64,000 nt of DNA from CAZGKW01 sp964526295 (GCA_964526295.1 CAZGKW010000006.1:1-64000), one strand, 5' to 3'. Counted from the stretch's first letter, positions 1 to 8,619 are shown. Made by a program: numbers and translations. Notes: generated by a model from the letters alone, not told the origin.

Positions 1-24
1 GCGGTGCCCACGACTGGGCACCGC
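1..24. terminator. Perfect hairpin upstream of hpt
   Basis: A 10-bp perfect inverted repeat (1-10 with 15-24) encloses a 4-base loop. No T-run follows on the plus strand, so it may terminate the gene before the window or be a structured leader. An 18-bp-period tandem repeat (34-49 and 52-67) follows immediately. Confidence 0.4.
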
Positions 25-167
25 GCTACGGCTCTTGTGACTCCGGCGCCCCTTGTGACTCCAGCGCGGCGGCCCTTGTGGATGATGGCGAAGTTGATAA
101 TGTAGCCCTAGGAACGACAAGGACTGGACATCGCTCGACGGTCTTTGCGGTCGGAGGCAAGGGCACG

Positions 168-722
168 GTGGCCGAACAGCCCGGCGACATTCTGATCCCG
201 GCCGACCGGATCGCGGCGCGGGTCGGCGAGCTGGCCGACGAACTCGCGCGGGCCTACGCCGGCCGCGAGCCCGTCCTGGTCGCCGTCATGAAGGGCTGCG
301 TCCTGTTCCTGGCGGACCTGGTGCGGGCCTGGCCGGCCCCGATGGACATCGAGTTCGTCACGGCCCGGTCCTACGCGGGCACCGAGCCGGGCCAGGTCCG
401 CCTGACCCTCCCGCCGGAGGTCCACGAGGTGGTGCCGGGCCGGCCGGTCCTCGTCGTCGACGACATCTTCGACACGGGCCGGACGCTCTCGGCGGTGTGC
501 CGGGCCCTGGATGCGCTGGGGCCGGCCGACCTGCGGACGCTGGTGCTCCTCAGGAAACGCCGCCGGCCGGCCGCCCGGGCGCCGGGAGCGGCCCCGGTGG
601 CGGCGGTGCGGCTGCCCGACTGGGTGGGCTTCGAGATCGAAGACCGGTTCGTCGTCGGCTACGGGCTGGACCTGGGCGGCCGGTACCGGAACCTGCCCCA
701 CATCGCTGCCCTGGCCGAGTGA
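168..722 (+). CDS. hpt: Hypoxanthine/guanine phosphoribosyltransferase
   Basis: This is a 184-residue purine phosphoribosyltransferase of normal family length. It should transfer phosphoribose from PRPP to hypoxanthine or guanine in purine salvage in the cytoplasm. The diagnostic PRPP-binding motif VLVVDDIFDTGRTL lies at residues 94-107, and the early MKGC segment (41-44) matches the family pyrophosphate loop. The reading frame is open back to a GTG at 78, but the GTG at 168 is preferred because GGAGG lies at 153-157, ten bases upstream, and the protein then begins at the usual place. Purine specificity is inferred from family resemblance. The gene stands alone. Confidence 0.87.
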   Translation: MAEQPGDILIPADRIAARVGELADELARAYAGREPVLVAVMKGCVLFLADLVRAWPAPMDIEFVTARSYAGTEPGQVRLTLPPEVHEVVPGRPVLVVDDIFDTGRTLSAVCRALDALGPADLRTLVLLRKRRRPAARAPGAAPVAAVRLPDWVGFEIEDRFVVGYGLDLGGRYRNLPHIAALAE

Positions 723-879
723 GGCGTCGCAGGCCGTCACAGGCGTCCGCCGGCCCACCCTCGGGGCGTAGGCGACGCCCCCCGCCGCGCCGGTCCGGCT
801 TTTCCCTACAGGCTCCCCCCCGAGTCGTCCGATATAGACCGCCGTGGGGGCTGCCACGTCTACGCAGATCTTTCGGGGA

Positions 880-1674
880 ATGCACGTGCAAGCTACCGAA
901 TGCGATTCGCTCAGGCAGGAGCTTCAGGCCCTTCGGGCCCGGGTCGAGGAGCTCGAACAGTCGCTCATCCGGACGCAGCGTCTGGCCACGGTGGGGCAGC
1001 TCGCCAGCCGCATGGCCCACGAGTTCAACAACATCCTGACGCTGATCATCGGCCGGGCCCAGCACGCCCTGAAGCACGACGAACCGGACCTGAAGGAGAA
1101 GGCCCTCGCCAAGTGCCTCGACTCCGGCCAGCGGGCCGCCGACATCATCTCCAGTCTCCTGGGCTACGCCACCGGCCGGCGGAACCAGAGCGAGCTGGTC
1201 CCGGCCGACGCCCTCGTCGAGTCGGCCGCCGCACTCATCGCCTGGGACCTGCCGAAGGACGGCATCGAGCTGGTCCGCCGCTACGAGTCGCGGGCCCGCG
1301 TCCGCGTCGTCAGGGGCCGCATCGAGCAGGTCCTGCTGAACCTGATGCTCAACGCCCGCAAGGCCATGAGCAAGCGGGGCGGCACGATGGAAGTCACCGT
1401 CTCGCCCGCCGACACCGAGGGCTACGTCGCCCTCCGCGTCCGCGACACGGGCTGCGGCATACCGCCCGAGAACCTGCCGCGGATCTTCGAGGCGTTCTTC
1501 ACCGCCGGTCCGAACGGCGGCGGCGGCCGGGAGGCAGGCGGCACGGGGCTGGGGCTGCCCGTGGCACGCGACCTGGTACGGCAGGCCGGCGGCGAGATGC
1601 ACGTCGAATCCGCGCCCGGCATCGGGTCGACCTTCACGGTCCTGTTGCCGGCCGCCGACGAACCCGTCCAGTAA
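880..1674 (+). CDS. Soluble sensor histidine kinase
   Basis: This 264-residue HisKA/HATPase kinase has no membrane segment or recognised sensor domain. A coiled-coil stretch (about 8-32) precedes the H-box with phospho-acceptor His48 (MAHEFNNILT). The C-terminal ATPase domain carries the N-box NLMLNARKAM, the G1 box DTGCGIP, an F-box with FEAFF and the G2 box GTGLGL. The layout resembles NtrB-like two-component kinases whose signal comes from a partner protein. A GTG at 844 is also in frame, but a -10-like TATAGA at 832-837 would leave that start without a leader, so the ATG at 880 is used (a GTG at 886 is also possible). No response regulator is adjacent, so the partner is unknown. Confidence 0.8.
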   Translation: MHVQATECDSLRQELQALRARVEELEQSLIRTQRLATVGQLASRMAHEFNNILTLIIGRAQHALKHDEPDLKEKALAKCLDSGQRAADIISSLLGYATGRRNQSELVPADALVESAAALIAWDLPKDGIELVRRYESRARVRVVRGRIEQVLLNLMLNARKAMSKRGGTMEVTVSPADTEGYVALRVRDTGCGIPPENLPRIFEAFFTAGPNGGGGREAGGTGLGLPVARDLVRQAGGEMHVESAPGIGSTFTVLLPAADEPVQ

Positions 1675-1742
1675 TCGACATCCACCCGGGGATCGGTTAA
1701 GGGGCACGGCGCCCGAGTCGCCGTGCCCCGCGTGCTTGCGCG

Positions 1743-1923
1743 AGCCCTCCCCGGCCGCGGCACAGGCGCTCCCGGGCACAGGAAGGTCGGACATGGCGAT
1801 GGCCTTGAGCTTCGGCCGGTTCCCCGGCCCGTAGACGCGTCGCAGCCTGCTCAACTCACGGATGCCCCGTCCGCGGGCGATGGTCTCGACGGCCGGCATC
1901 TCGCCGGCGATCTCCAAGTCCAT
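1743..1923 (-). pseudogene. Possible remnant of a short conserved protein
   Basis: The minus-strand frame from ATG 1923 starts MDLEIAGEMPAVETIARGRG and continues with basic residues (IRELSRLRRVYGPG). This looks like the N-terminal half of small conserved proteins I recall from planctomycete genomes. Downstream it loses that character and reads into sequence antisense to the histidine kinase, so it looks truncated. The family memory is not precise. The surrounding gap 1675-2090 otherwise holds only a weak promoter-like pair (TTGCAC at 1965, TAAGAT at 1986). Confidence 0.3.
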
Positions 1924-2090
1924 GGCCCGCGACTGTCGTGGCCGCAGCGCAAGGTGCAATCCCTTTGCACGCGGGCCCGATGCAATAAGATCGCGCCGGC
2001 TTCGTTTATACCGTCGGAAAAACGCCTTGGCCAAGGCGACGGAAACAGGCGACTCGCGAACGTACGAGAAACCGAGTAAAGGAGTCCACG

Positions 2091-2864
2091 ATGAAACGGT
2101 CCATATGGATGTCGATTGCGGGCCTTCTGGCCGCCGCGTGGCTGGCCGCGCCGGTCCTGGCGGACGATCCGGAAGGCGGGCCGCCCCCGCCCGGCAGGGG
2201 CCGGCGACACAGGCGGCCGATGCCCCCCGAGGTCCGCGAGAAGCGGCTCGAGAGGTTCGACACCGACGGCGACGGCCGGCTCAGCGACGCCGAACGCGAG
2301 GCCATGCGCGAAACGGTCGAGCAGAAGCGCCGCGAGCATCACCAGAAGGTCCTCGAGAAGTTCGACACCGACGGCGACGGCCAGCTCAGCGAAGAGGAGC
2401 GGCGGGCCGCCCACGAGGCCGCACGCGAGAAGGCCAAGGCCCTCCACGAGAAGCTCCTCGCCGAGCACGACGCCGACGGCGACGGAAGACTCAGCCCCGA
2501 GGAAAAGAAGGCCGCCCTCGAGGGCCTGACGCCCGAGCAGCGGGCCCTCCTCCGCCACGTCCACCAGCGCCGCCGGGTGCACAAGCGGGTGGCCGAGAAG
2601 CTCGACACCGACGGGGACGGGCAGATCAGCGAGGCCGAGCGCGAGGCCGCCAAGGCAGGCTTCGAGGCCCGACGCGGGGCATTCCGCCAGAAGTTGCTGG
2701 AGGAGTTCGACGCCGACGGCGACGGCATCCTGAGCGACGAGGAACGCGAGGCTGCGAAGCAGGCGTTCCGCGAGCGTCACGGCGACGGGCCGCCCCCGGG
2801 CGGACCGGGGCGCGGGCGTCACCGGAAGGGCCCGCCCCCGCCGCCGCCGCCACCCGAGGACTAA
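2091..2864 (+). CDS. Secreted EF-hand protein with five calcium loops
   Basis: This 257-residue protein begins with a signal peptide (basic start, hydrophobic 7-22, cleavage near VLA-DD at 23-26). Five canonical 12-residue EF-hand loops of the form D-x-DGDG-x-(I/L)-S-x-x-E begin at residues 57, 92, 127, 172 and 207. They are separated by charged helical stretches, giving a 35-residue repeat with one 45-residue gap. The tail is rich in proline and glycine. Calcium binding outside the cytoplasm is well supported; the biological role is not. AAAGGAG lies just upstream of the ATG. A hairpin at 2885-2920 may end the transcript. Confidence 0.75.
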   Translation: MKRSIWMSIAGLLAAAWLAAPVLADDPEGGPPPPGRGRRHRRPMPPEVREKRLERFDTDGDGRLSDAEREAMRETVEQKRREHHQKVLEKFDTDGDGQLSEEERRAAHEAAREKAKALHEKLLAEHDADGDGRLSPEEKKAALEGLTPEQRALLRHVHQRRRVHKRVAEKLDTDGDGQISEAEREAAKAGFEARRGAFRQKLLEEFDADGDGILSDEEREAAKQAFRERHGDGPPPGGPGRGRHRKGPPPPPPPPED

Positions 2865-2884
2865 CCTGCCTTCCCATGGCCCCA

Positions 2885-2928
2885 GGGGTCAGGAGCTCGT
2901 CCCACGCAGCCCCTGACCCCGATCTTTT
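2885..2928 (+). terminator. Hairpin after the EF-hand gene
   Basis: A perfect 9-bp inverted repeat (GGGGTCAGG at 2885-2893, CCTGACCCC at 2912-2920) is followed by GATCTTTT. The 18-base loop is long for a factor-independent terminator. Confidence 0.4.
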
Positions 2929-3163
2929 CGCCCACGGGGCTACGACCATCCTTGCCCGGCACGGCGCCCCCGCGAACTCCCGCCTTCGTCCCGGCCCGCC
3001 GCGACTTCGGCGTGGCAACCCCGCCGGCGGCTCGAACCGGCGCCAAGTGCTGCCATCGCCCATCCGCCTCGATAGAATGAAACCGTCGCCCGGCGAGCGC
3101 ATTGGATGAGATATGAAGCGCCGGGCCGCGACGAGCGCCGCCCCACGAGGAGCGCCGAATCCG

Positions 3164-3757
3164 ATGGCCGAAACGGTCGCCTGGGAAACGGTTCGACGGG
3201 CCGCACGCGGCGATGACCGCGCCAAGCGACGCCTCGTCGAGGCCACCCTGGACGACCTGTGGGCCCTGGCGATACGCCTGACGCGGCGGGCCGACGAGGC
3301 CGACGACGTCGTCCAGGAGACCTACGCCCGGACCTTCGCCGCCCTCGACGGCCTGACGCCGCGGGGCCGGTTCGAGGGGTTCCTGGCCCGCGTGGCGACG
3401 AACCTCGTGATGGAGCGGTGGCGGCGGAAGCGGCCGACGGTCGGCCTCGACCGGACGGTCCTTCCCGACGAGGCGTTGGAGCCGTGGCGGGCCGTCGCCG
3501 CCGAGGAGGACGAACGGCGGCGGCTGGCGGCCGTCTGGGAGGCTGCCGGGCGGCTCGCACCCAAGCTCCGGGCCACGCTGCTCCTGTATTACGCCCAGGA
3601 GCTCCCGGTCGAGGCCATTGCCCGGATCCTGGACGCCCCTGCGGCGACCGTCAAGACGTGGCTGTACCGGGCCCGCGGCGAGGTCCGTCGCACGGCCGCC
3701 GCCCTGCTCGACGGGCGAGGCGCCGCCTACCCGGCAGCGACGGGAGATTCGCCATGA
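3164..3757 (+). CDS. ECF-family RNA polymerase sigma factor
   Basis: This 197-residue sigma-70-like factor has region 2 (LAIRLTRRADEADDVVQETY and the following AFAAL/WRR segment) and region 4 (LPVEAIARILDAPAATVKTW then LYRARGEVRR), with no regions 1 or 3, as in ECF factors. It should direct RNA polymerase to a small regulon. An in-frame ATG exists at 3113, but the ATG at 3164 has GAGGAG at 3147-3152 and gives the usual ECF length. A TAGAAT -10-like box lies at 3073. Its stop overlaps the next gene's ATG (ATGA), so the two are translationally coupled; the second product is a candidate regulator of it. Confidence 0.88.
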   Translation: MAETVAWETVRRAARGDDRAKRRLVEATLDDLWALAIRLTRRADEADDVVQETYARTFAALDGLTPRGRFEGFLARVATNLVMERWRRKRPTVGLDRTVLPDEALEPWRAVAAEEDERRRLAAVWEAAGRLAPKLRATLLLYYAQELPVEAIARILDAPAATVKTWLYRARGEVRRTAAALLDGRGAAYPAATGDSP

Positions 3758-4236
3758 CCGACGAGACCGAACGGATCGAACGAACGATGCGGGAGCGGCT
3801 GGGTGCGGCGGCCGACCTCGCACCGGCCCGCCGCCGGGCGCTGCTGGAGCGTATCGCACCGGCCTCGGCCCGGCCGGTGAAGCGTCGGACGCTCCCCGTG
3901 TGGGTGTGGCTGGGCGGGGCGGCCGCCGCGGCCGCCGCCGCCGTCCTCGTCGCAGTCACCCTGTGGCCGGAAAAGCAGCCCGAGCCGATCGCCCCGACGG
4001 ACCTGCTGGGCGACCTGCTGGGTCCCCTGGCGGCGGGCGCGCCTGCCGCACAGGAATCGCCCGGGCCCGAGTCGCCCGAGGAGCCGTCCGTGGGCGACGC
4101 GTTCGCCTTCTTTGGGCAGGATTTCAACGGTCTCGTAGGTCTCGGCCGGTCGGCCCTCGAAGCCGCCCAGGGCGTGGCAGCCCGGCCGACCGGTCCCGAC
4201 AATGAACCCGACGTGCCGCGAAGGAGAATCCGATGA
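3754..4236 (+). CDS. Single-pass membrane protein, putative anti-sigma factor
   Basis: This 160-residue protein has a charged N-terminal cytoplasmic region (about 1-48), one strongly hydrophobic segment after VWVWLGG (about 51-70), and a Pro/Glu-rich external tail. It overlaps the sigma gene by four bases and the following secreted-protein gene by four bases (ATGA at both junctions). That position and topology fit an anti-sigma factor. However, no zinc-binding HxxxCxxC anti-sigma motif is visible, so the role is inferred from context alone. Confidence 0.55.
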   Translation: MTDETERIERTMRERLGAAADLAPARRRALLERIAPASARPVKRRTLPVWVWLGGAAAAAAAAVLVAVTLWPEKQPEPIAPTDLLGDLLGPLAAGAPAAQESPGPESPEEPSVGDAFAFFGQDFNGLVGLGRSALEAAQGVAARPTGPDNEPDVPRRRIR

Positions 4237-5840
4237 CCGCCACACGAACCGTCCTGTTGAGTCTGACCGCCGGGGCATTGGCGGCCCTGTCCTGCGGCGT
4301 CGCCGCCGGCGAGCCGCGCGAGATGGCGACGCTCGCCCCGGCCGACGCCCACGCCCTCATCGAGGTCCGAAACGGGGCGGGCCTGAGGGCCATGCTCCTT
4401 GAGTCCCCCTTCTGGCGGGCCCTCCAGGTTACGGAAGCCTACGGCCGGCACCTCGGCAGCGCCCGGCACCGCGAGTCGGAGGCCCGCATCGACGCGCTGC
4501 TGGAGCGGCTCGACATGACCGAGGACGAGGCCCTCCGGACGTATCTCGGCAGCCGCAGCGCCCTGGTCATCACCGAGCCCGGCAAACCGCCCATGGGCGT
4601 CCTCCTCACCGAAACCTCGAAGGCCGACGCCGTCAAGCTGGTCGAGACGCTCGGCGCCCGCGAGGCCGGGACGTATCGCGACGTGCCCACATGGGAGGTG
4701 TGGAAGGAGGACCGCGTCGACCGGCTGGCCGTCGCGGGCGACCTGCTGCTCGTCTCCGGGTCCGACTCGGACGCCCTGGAGCGGGTCCTCGACGTGGTGG
4801 CGGGCGAGGCGCCGTCCCTGGCCGACCAGAACGCGTTCGGCGAGGCCGTCGGCGACCTGCCGACCGGCTGGCGGGTCAGGGCCTGGACCGTCGAAGGCCA
4901 GCCCTACGGGGCGCCCGCCGCGGGGGCCCTGTACCCCGACCGGGACGGCCGGCTGTACGCCGAGTGGCGGCTCACCGGCGCGCCGGTCGAGCCGATCGTC
5001 AACGCCCCGGTGGCGCTCCGAAGTCCCGGCCTGCTGCCGCCCAACACGGTGGTGGCCGTGGCGACGGCCCTGCATGCCGAGGACGGGTGGACCGTCGCGA
5101 AAGACCGTGCGGCGGCCGTGCCCGAGATGCCTCGGGCGAAGAAGGGCGTCCGGTGGATCGAGGGGGCCGTCCGGCTCTGGTTCCCGGAGCAGTCGGTCGA
5201 GGAGGTGGCGGCGGCGTTCGGGCCGGAGGCGGGGCTGGCGCTCCTTCGGAACCCGGAGGAAGGGCCGCCCACGCTGGTCGGCATGGTGGCGCTTCGGGAG
5301 GGCGGCCGACCGGTGGCCGACGCCTTCCGCAGCAGCCTCCGCCGCAAGGCCATGGGCCTGGCGCTGCTGACGGAGGGGCACCCCGACGCCCCGAAACTCG
5401 ACGTCTACGAGGAGGCCGTCGGCCAGGCCCGGATGCTCGTCGTCGAGGGATCGGGCGTGCTCCTGAAGAAGGCCCTCGGCGACTGGGCCGACGAGGTGGC
5501 CCTGACGGTGGCCGTGACGGACGAGTGGCTGATCGTCGGGACGGCCCCGTCGGGGGTCCGGGCGATCCTGGAGCGGGCCGAGGGGCTGGTGGTGGCATCG
5601 GCCCTGGGGCCGGCGCCGGTCGACGCGGTCACGCGGTGGGGCTACGTCGCCCCCAGCGAGGGGTCCGACACGGTGCTGAAGCTGGCCTCGCGGATGGCCG
5701 GCCGCGACCAGCTCGAGAAGGCCGACCGGATGCTCAACCTGGCGGAGCTGATGACGCTGGTCCAGGGCCTGACGTGGGCCCGGACGGACGGGGCGGGCGT
5801 CGTTCGCGGCCGGGCGGAGGTCCAGGCCATCGCCGAGTAG
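4233..5840 (+). CDS. Large secreted protein of the sigma operon, function unknown
   Basis: This 535-residue protein has an N-terminal signal peptide (hydrophobic 6-25, then GEPRE). The mature part begins LAPADAHALIEVRN, followed by long alternating strands and helices. It resembles the exported DUF3352-like proteins of planctomycetes, which often open with a similar phrase. It contains no enzyme motif I recognise and few cysteines. It is the third gene of a tightly overlapping operon (ECF sigma, anti-sigma-like protein, this protein). It may be the envelope component sensed by, or the output of, that pathway. Family assignment is tentative. Confidence 0.55.
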   Translation: MTATRTVLLSLTAGALAALSCGVAAGEPREMATLAPADAHALIEVRNGAGLRAMLLESPFWRALQVTEAYGRHLGSARHRESEARIDALLERLDMTEDEALRTYLGSRSALVITEPGKPPMGVLLTETSKADAVKLVETLGAREAGTYRDVPTWEVWKEDRVDRLAVAGDLLLVSGSDSDALERVLDVVAGEAPSLADQNAFGEAVGDLPTGWRVRAWTVEGQPYGAPAAGALYPDRDGRLYAEWRLTGAPVEPIVNAPVALRSPGLLPPNTVVAVATALHAEDGWTVAKDRAAAVPEMPRAKKGVRWIEGAVRLWFPEQSVEEVAAAFGPEAGLALLRNPEEGPPTLVGMVALREGGRPVADAFRSSLRRKAMGLALLTEGHPDAPKLDVYEEAVGQARMLVVEGSGVLLKKALGDWADEVALTVAVTDEWLIVGTAPSGVRAILERAEGLVVASALGPAPVDAVTRWGYVAPSEGSDTVLKLASRMAGRDQLEKADRMLNLAELMTLVQGLTWARTDGAGVVRGRAEVQAIAE

Positions 5841-5902
5841 GCGGCGTCAGGCGGAACGAACCGTATCGGGCGACCCCAGCGCCGTGGGGCAAGAAGGATC
5901 GA

Positions 5903-5940
5903 GCGCGGCGGGTCCGAAATCCCGCCGCGCTTCTCGTTCT
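5903..5940. terminator. Terminator hairpin between convergent genes
   Basis: A perfect 10-bp stem (GCGCGGCGGG at 5903-5912 with 5921-5930) has an 8-base loop and is followed by a T-rich tract. It lies between the ends of two converging genes. The same stem recurs at 8046, 22960 and 37514. Confidence 0.65.
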
Positions 5941-5956
5941 CAATCGCAGGGGCCCC

Positions 5957-6292
5957 TCACAGGAGATCGTCGAGGGGCGGCCGGTCGTCTTCCTGCTCCT
6001 CCCCCGGGGCCGGCTCGTTCTCGTCGTCCTCCTCGCCGTACTTCCACCGGTCGGCCTCCTCCATCTCCTCGACCTCGCGGCTCATGTGGCGATAGAGCTT
6101 CTCCTGGAGGGGGGCGATCTTGCGGTACTCGGCGATCGTCGTCATATACGCCCGCGTCATCATATCGAGCCGCATGAGCTGATGCTTCAGCAGGCACTCC
6201 GGCTCCTTGATGGTCGTGAACGGGTTGCACTTGAACTGGACGTTCCCCCCGGAATCGGTCTCGCAGAACTCGCAATCCTTGCACTGGATCAT
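5957..6292 (-). CDS. Small Cys-rich conserved-looking protein
   Basis: This 111-residue protein opens MIQCKDCEFCETD and has a further Cys in KCNPF and PECLL. The five cysteines (C4, C7, C10, C22, C33) suggest a metal site. A helical middle section (HQLMRLDMMTRAYMTTIAEY) and a very acidic tail (GEEDDENEPAPGEEQEDD) follow. A strong GGAGG ribosome-binding site precedes the ATG. I do not recognise the family. Its gene is isolated and faces the sigma operon. Confidence 0.6.
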   Translation of the reverse strand: MIQCKDCEFCETDSGGNVQFKCNPFTTIKEPECLLKHQLMRLDMMTRAYMTTIAEYRKIAPLQEKLYRHMSREVEEMEEADRWKYGEEDDENEPAPGEEQEDDRPPLDDLL

Positions 6293-6631
6293 CTATCGAC
6301 CTCCTCGCGGCTTCCTGACGACCGTACGATACCGCGCGTCGCGGCCCGGCACAACCCGCCGCGGCCGCCTGGCGTGCGCCGCTTGCCCCTGGCAGCATGC
6401 CGTCGGCCGTCCCCCGGGCCGGCACGTCTGTCATGTCCTCGCTCTCGCCTGGCGGGCTTGCCCGGCATGGCCCGCCACCGGCGGGTGAACCTTGGCGACG
6501 CCGGGCCAGGGATAGCTTGCATGCCGAAGCCGCTCCGTCGCCATAGCTATGGAGCGTCGGCGACTTGGCGAAGGAGGAAGGGTGAGGGGGGCCGTGCGCG
6601 TGCCCGCCGGTATCTCGCCTGTGGGCGCGGC
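6293..6631. other. Intergenic region with a palindromic element
   Basis: No convincing gene is seen. The stretch holds a perfect 12-bp palindrome, CCATAGCTATGG, at 6541-6552. It sits inside a longer imperfect inverted arrangement (CCGCTCCGTCG before it, GGAGCGTCGGCG after it). It resembles a dispersed intergenic repeat, but only one copy is visible here. Confidence 0.45.
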
Positions 6632-7936
6632 TTATGCTTCCGCCTTCCCGACCTCGGCGGGCTTGCCGAAGACGCCCAGCAGAACCACCAGCAGGATGCA
6701 CGCCAGGGCCGCGCACGCCCCGCCGAAACCGAACGCCACCGCCGCACCGTAGTCGCGGTACAGAAAGCCCAGGAGCAGGCTGGCGGGGAACTTCGCCACG
6801 CCGTCGGCAAAGGCATACAGCCCGTAGGCCGCACCGCGGACCTCCGGCCGGACGAAGTCCGCCACCACCGCTTTCTCGACGCCCTCCGTGAACCCGTAGA
6901 ACAGGCCGTACGCGACGAACAGGCCCCACGCCTGCCACGCCGACGTGGCGAAGCCGAAAGCGACGTACACCGCCGCATAGACGGCCCAGCCGATGGCGAG
7001 CGTCCGGGCCCGGCCGATCCGGTCGGCGACGATCCCGCCCGGCAGGCTGAACGCCATCTTCGCCAGCGACAGCACCAGCAGCATCAGCGGCACCTGCCAG
7101 GGGAACTGCCACTCCGAGGCGAGGGCCGCCCCGCCCTCCTTCGTCACGTCGTAGCCGAGGACCTGGGCCGCCCGCACCACCAGGAACCCGTCCGAGGAGT
7201 TGCCCAGGGCGAAGACCAGCAGCGTCACCAGGAAGAACCAGAACCGCCGGTCGTAGCCCGCCCGGAAGCTCAGCGTGACCCCCTTCGATGCGGCCGCCTT
7301 CTCCCGGACGAACAGGATCGCCACCACGACCGCCAGGACGGCGGGGACCGCCGAAATGACGTAAATCCACTTGAAAACGTCGATGGGCCGCTTGCCCGCC
7401 AGGCCCTTGACGTACGGGAAGAGCAGCGCCACCAGGGCCGTCCCGGCCAGGAGTCCGACCACCGCCCCCGCGTGGTCCATGGCCCGGTGAAACGAGAACG
7501 CCTTACCGCGGTTCGATTCGTCGACCACCCCGGCGATGAGGGCGTCGCGGGGGGCGTTCCGGACGCCCTTGCCCATCCGCTCGACGCCCAAGAGGCCCAG
7601 CACGTGCCACGGGGCCGACGCCAGGGCCAGGACGGGCTTGACGAGCGTCGAGATGCCGTATCCCGCCACCACGAGGGCCTTGCGCCGGCCGACCCTGTCG
7701 GAGAACCAGCCGCTGGCGAGCTTCAGGAGGCCGGCGAGGCTCTCGCGGAGGCCCTCGACCGTGCCGATCCAGACGGGGCTCCCGCCGAGGAGGAGGATGA
7801 AGAACGGGACGGTCCAGAGCATCATCTCGCTGGAGGCGTCCGTCAGGAACGAGACGATGCCCAGAACGACGACGTTCCGCGGCAGGGCGGCCTTCAGCGC
7901 CGCCTTGAGGCCGCCTTTGTCACTGCTCTTTGCCAT
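6632..7936 (-). CDS. Major facilitator superfamily transporter
   Basis: This 434-residue integral membrane protein has about 12 hydrophobic segments in two halves. The family loop-2/3 signature appears as GWFSDRVGRRKALV, with the related GGIVADRIGRARTL in the second half. It should exchange or import a small molecule across the inner membrane by proton coupling. The N-terminal phrase LTDASSEMMLWTVPFF is typical of a bacterial MFS subgroup with no assigned substrate. The gene is monocistronic. The substrate cannot be read from the sequence. Confidence 0.8.
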   Translation of the reverse strand: MAKSSDKGGLKAALKAALPRNVVVLGIVSFLTDASSEMMLWTVPFFILLLGGSPVWIGTVEGLRESLAGLLKLASGWFSDRVGRRKALVVAGYGISTLVKPVLALASAPWHVLGLLGVERMGKGVRNAPRDALIAGVVDESNRGKAFSFHRAMDHAGAVVGLLAGTALVALLFPYVKGLAGKRPIDVFKWIYVISAVPAVLAVVVAILFVREKAAASKGVTLSFRAGYDRRFWFFLVTLLVFALGNSSDGFLVVRAAQVLGYDVTKEGGAALASEWQFPWQVPLMLLVLSLAKMAFSLPGGIVADRIGRARTLAIGWAVYAAVYVAFGFATSAWQAWGLFVAYGLFYGFTEGVEKAVVADFVRPEVRGAAYGLYAFADGVAKFPASLLLGFLYRDYGAAVAFGFGGACAALACILLVVLLGVFGKPAEVGKAEA

Positions 7937-8030
7937 GCTGCATCGCTTCGATCGACGCGCCGGGGCAACCGGCCGCGCGCCGGTAACCCGTGCGGGAGCG
8001 GTTGGCGCCAGGCGTTTGCCTCCGGGCGAA

Positions 8031-8073
8031 ACCTCTCTGCAATTTGCGCGGCGGGTCTCCGCACCCGCCGCGT
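8031..8073. repeat. Dispersed hairpin element, copy A
   Basis: The hairpin stem lies at 8046-8055 / 8064-8073 with an 8-base loop, preceded by ACCTCTCTG. The same flank plus stem occurs inverted at 22954-22995. Confidence 0.6.
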
Positions 8074-8162
8074 ACCAACTGCCGCAACCCGGCTTCCCGA
8101 GCCGAGTCAGTCCACCTCAAGCTCGGCCCATCCCTGGCCTCGCATCCAAGTCCACAGCCGCC

Positions 8163-8318
8163 CCGGACGGCCTCGCCGATCACGAGCAACTGGTGGAGGA
8201 CAGCAGACTGGGTCTTGACGTCGCCCAGGAAGTCTGCGCGGTCCATGCCTTCGACGAAGGAAACGGCATGCTCGGCCGCGCGGAGGATATCCAGGACGGT
8301 GGCGTCATCCCTCCGCAT
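8163..8318 (-). pseudogene. Truncated HepT (DUF86/HEPN) toxin
   Basis: From ATG 8318 the minus strand encodes MRRDDATVLDILRAAEHAVS through HQLLVIGEAVR, a good match to the first about 52 residues of HepT-like HEPN ribonucleases. The conserved second half should hold the catalytic R-x4-6-H region (IAGMRD-x-LIH-x-Y in the family). Here it is replaced by unrelated Gly/Arg-rich sequence up to a stop at 7920, so no nuclease centre remains. The ATG lies 11 bp inside the end of the upstream nucleotidyltransferase gene, the usual MntA-HepT arrangement. The damage adjoins a dispersed hairpin element. Confidence 0.6.
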
Positions 8319-8619
8319 AGATGGGCTCCGCACTGGACAGGATGGCCTGCCGCCGGATCGGGTTGTGGCTCCGCTCGATCGCGCGCCGGCTCACCAGGTC
8401 CGCCTTCCGGCCGAGGAGGTCTGAGAGCTCGTGCTCCATCGCGACGTGCTCCAGCAGGCCGATTTGCGCCTCGGGCTCGAACCGTACCAGCAGGTCCACG
8501 TCGCTCTCCGGCCCGAAGTCGTCCCGCAGGGCCGACCCGAACAGGGCCAGCTCCGCCACCTTCCAGCGGCGGCAGAAATCGGCCAAGCTCTCTGGATCGA
8601 CGTTGGGCCGGTACGCCAT
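8305..8619 (-). CDS. mntA: MntA-type nucleotidyltransferase antitoxin
   Basis: This 104-residue minimal nucleotidyltransferase has the signature GSALRDDFGPESDVDLLV, meaning the GS motif plus the two metal-binding aspartates. In MntA-HepT pairs the enzyme neutralises HepT by adding adenylates to a tyrosine. The ATG at 8619 has GGGAGG upstream; a GTG at 8637 is also in frame. Its partner gene directly downstream is truncated, so this antitoxin is probably an orphan here. Confidence 0.75.
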   Translation of the reverse strand: MAYRPNVDPESLADFCRRWKVAELALFGSALRDDFGPESDVDLLVRFEPEAQIGLLEHVAMEHELSDLLGRKADLVSRRAIERSHNPIRRQAILSSAEPIYAEG

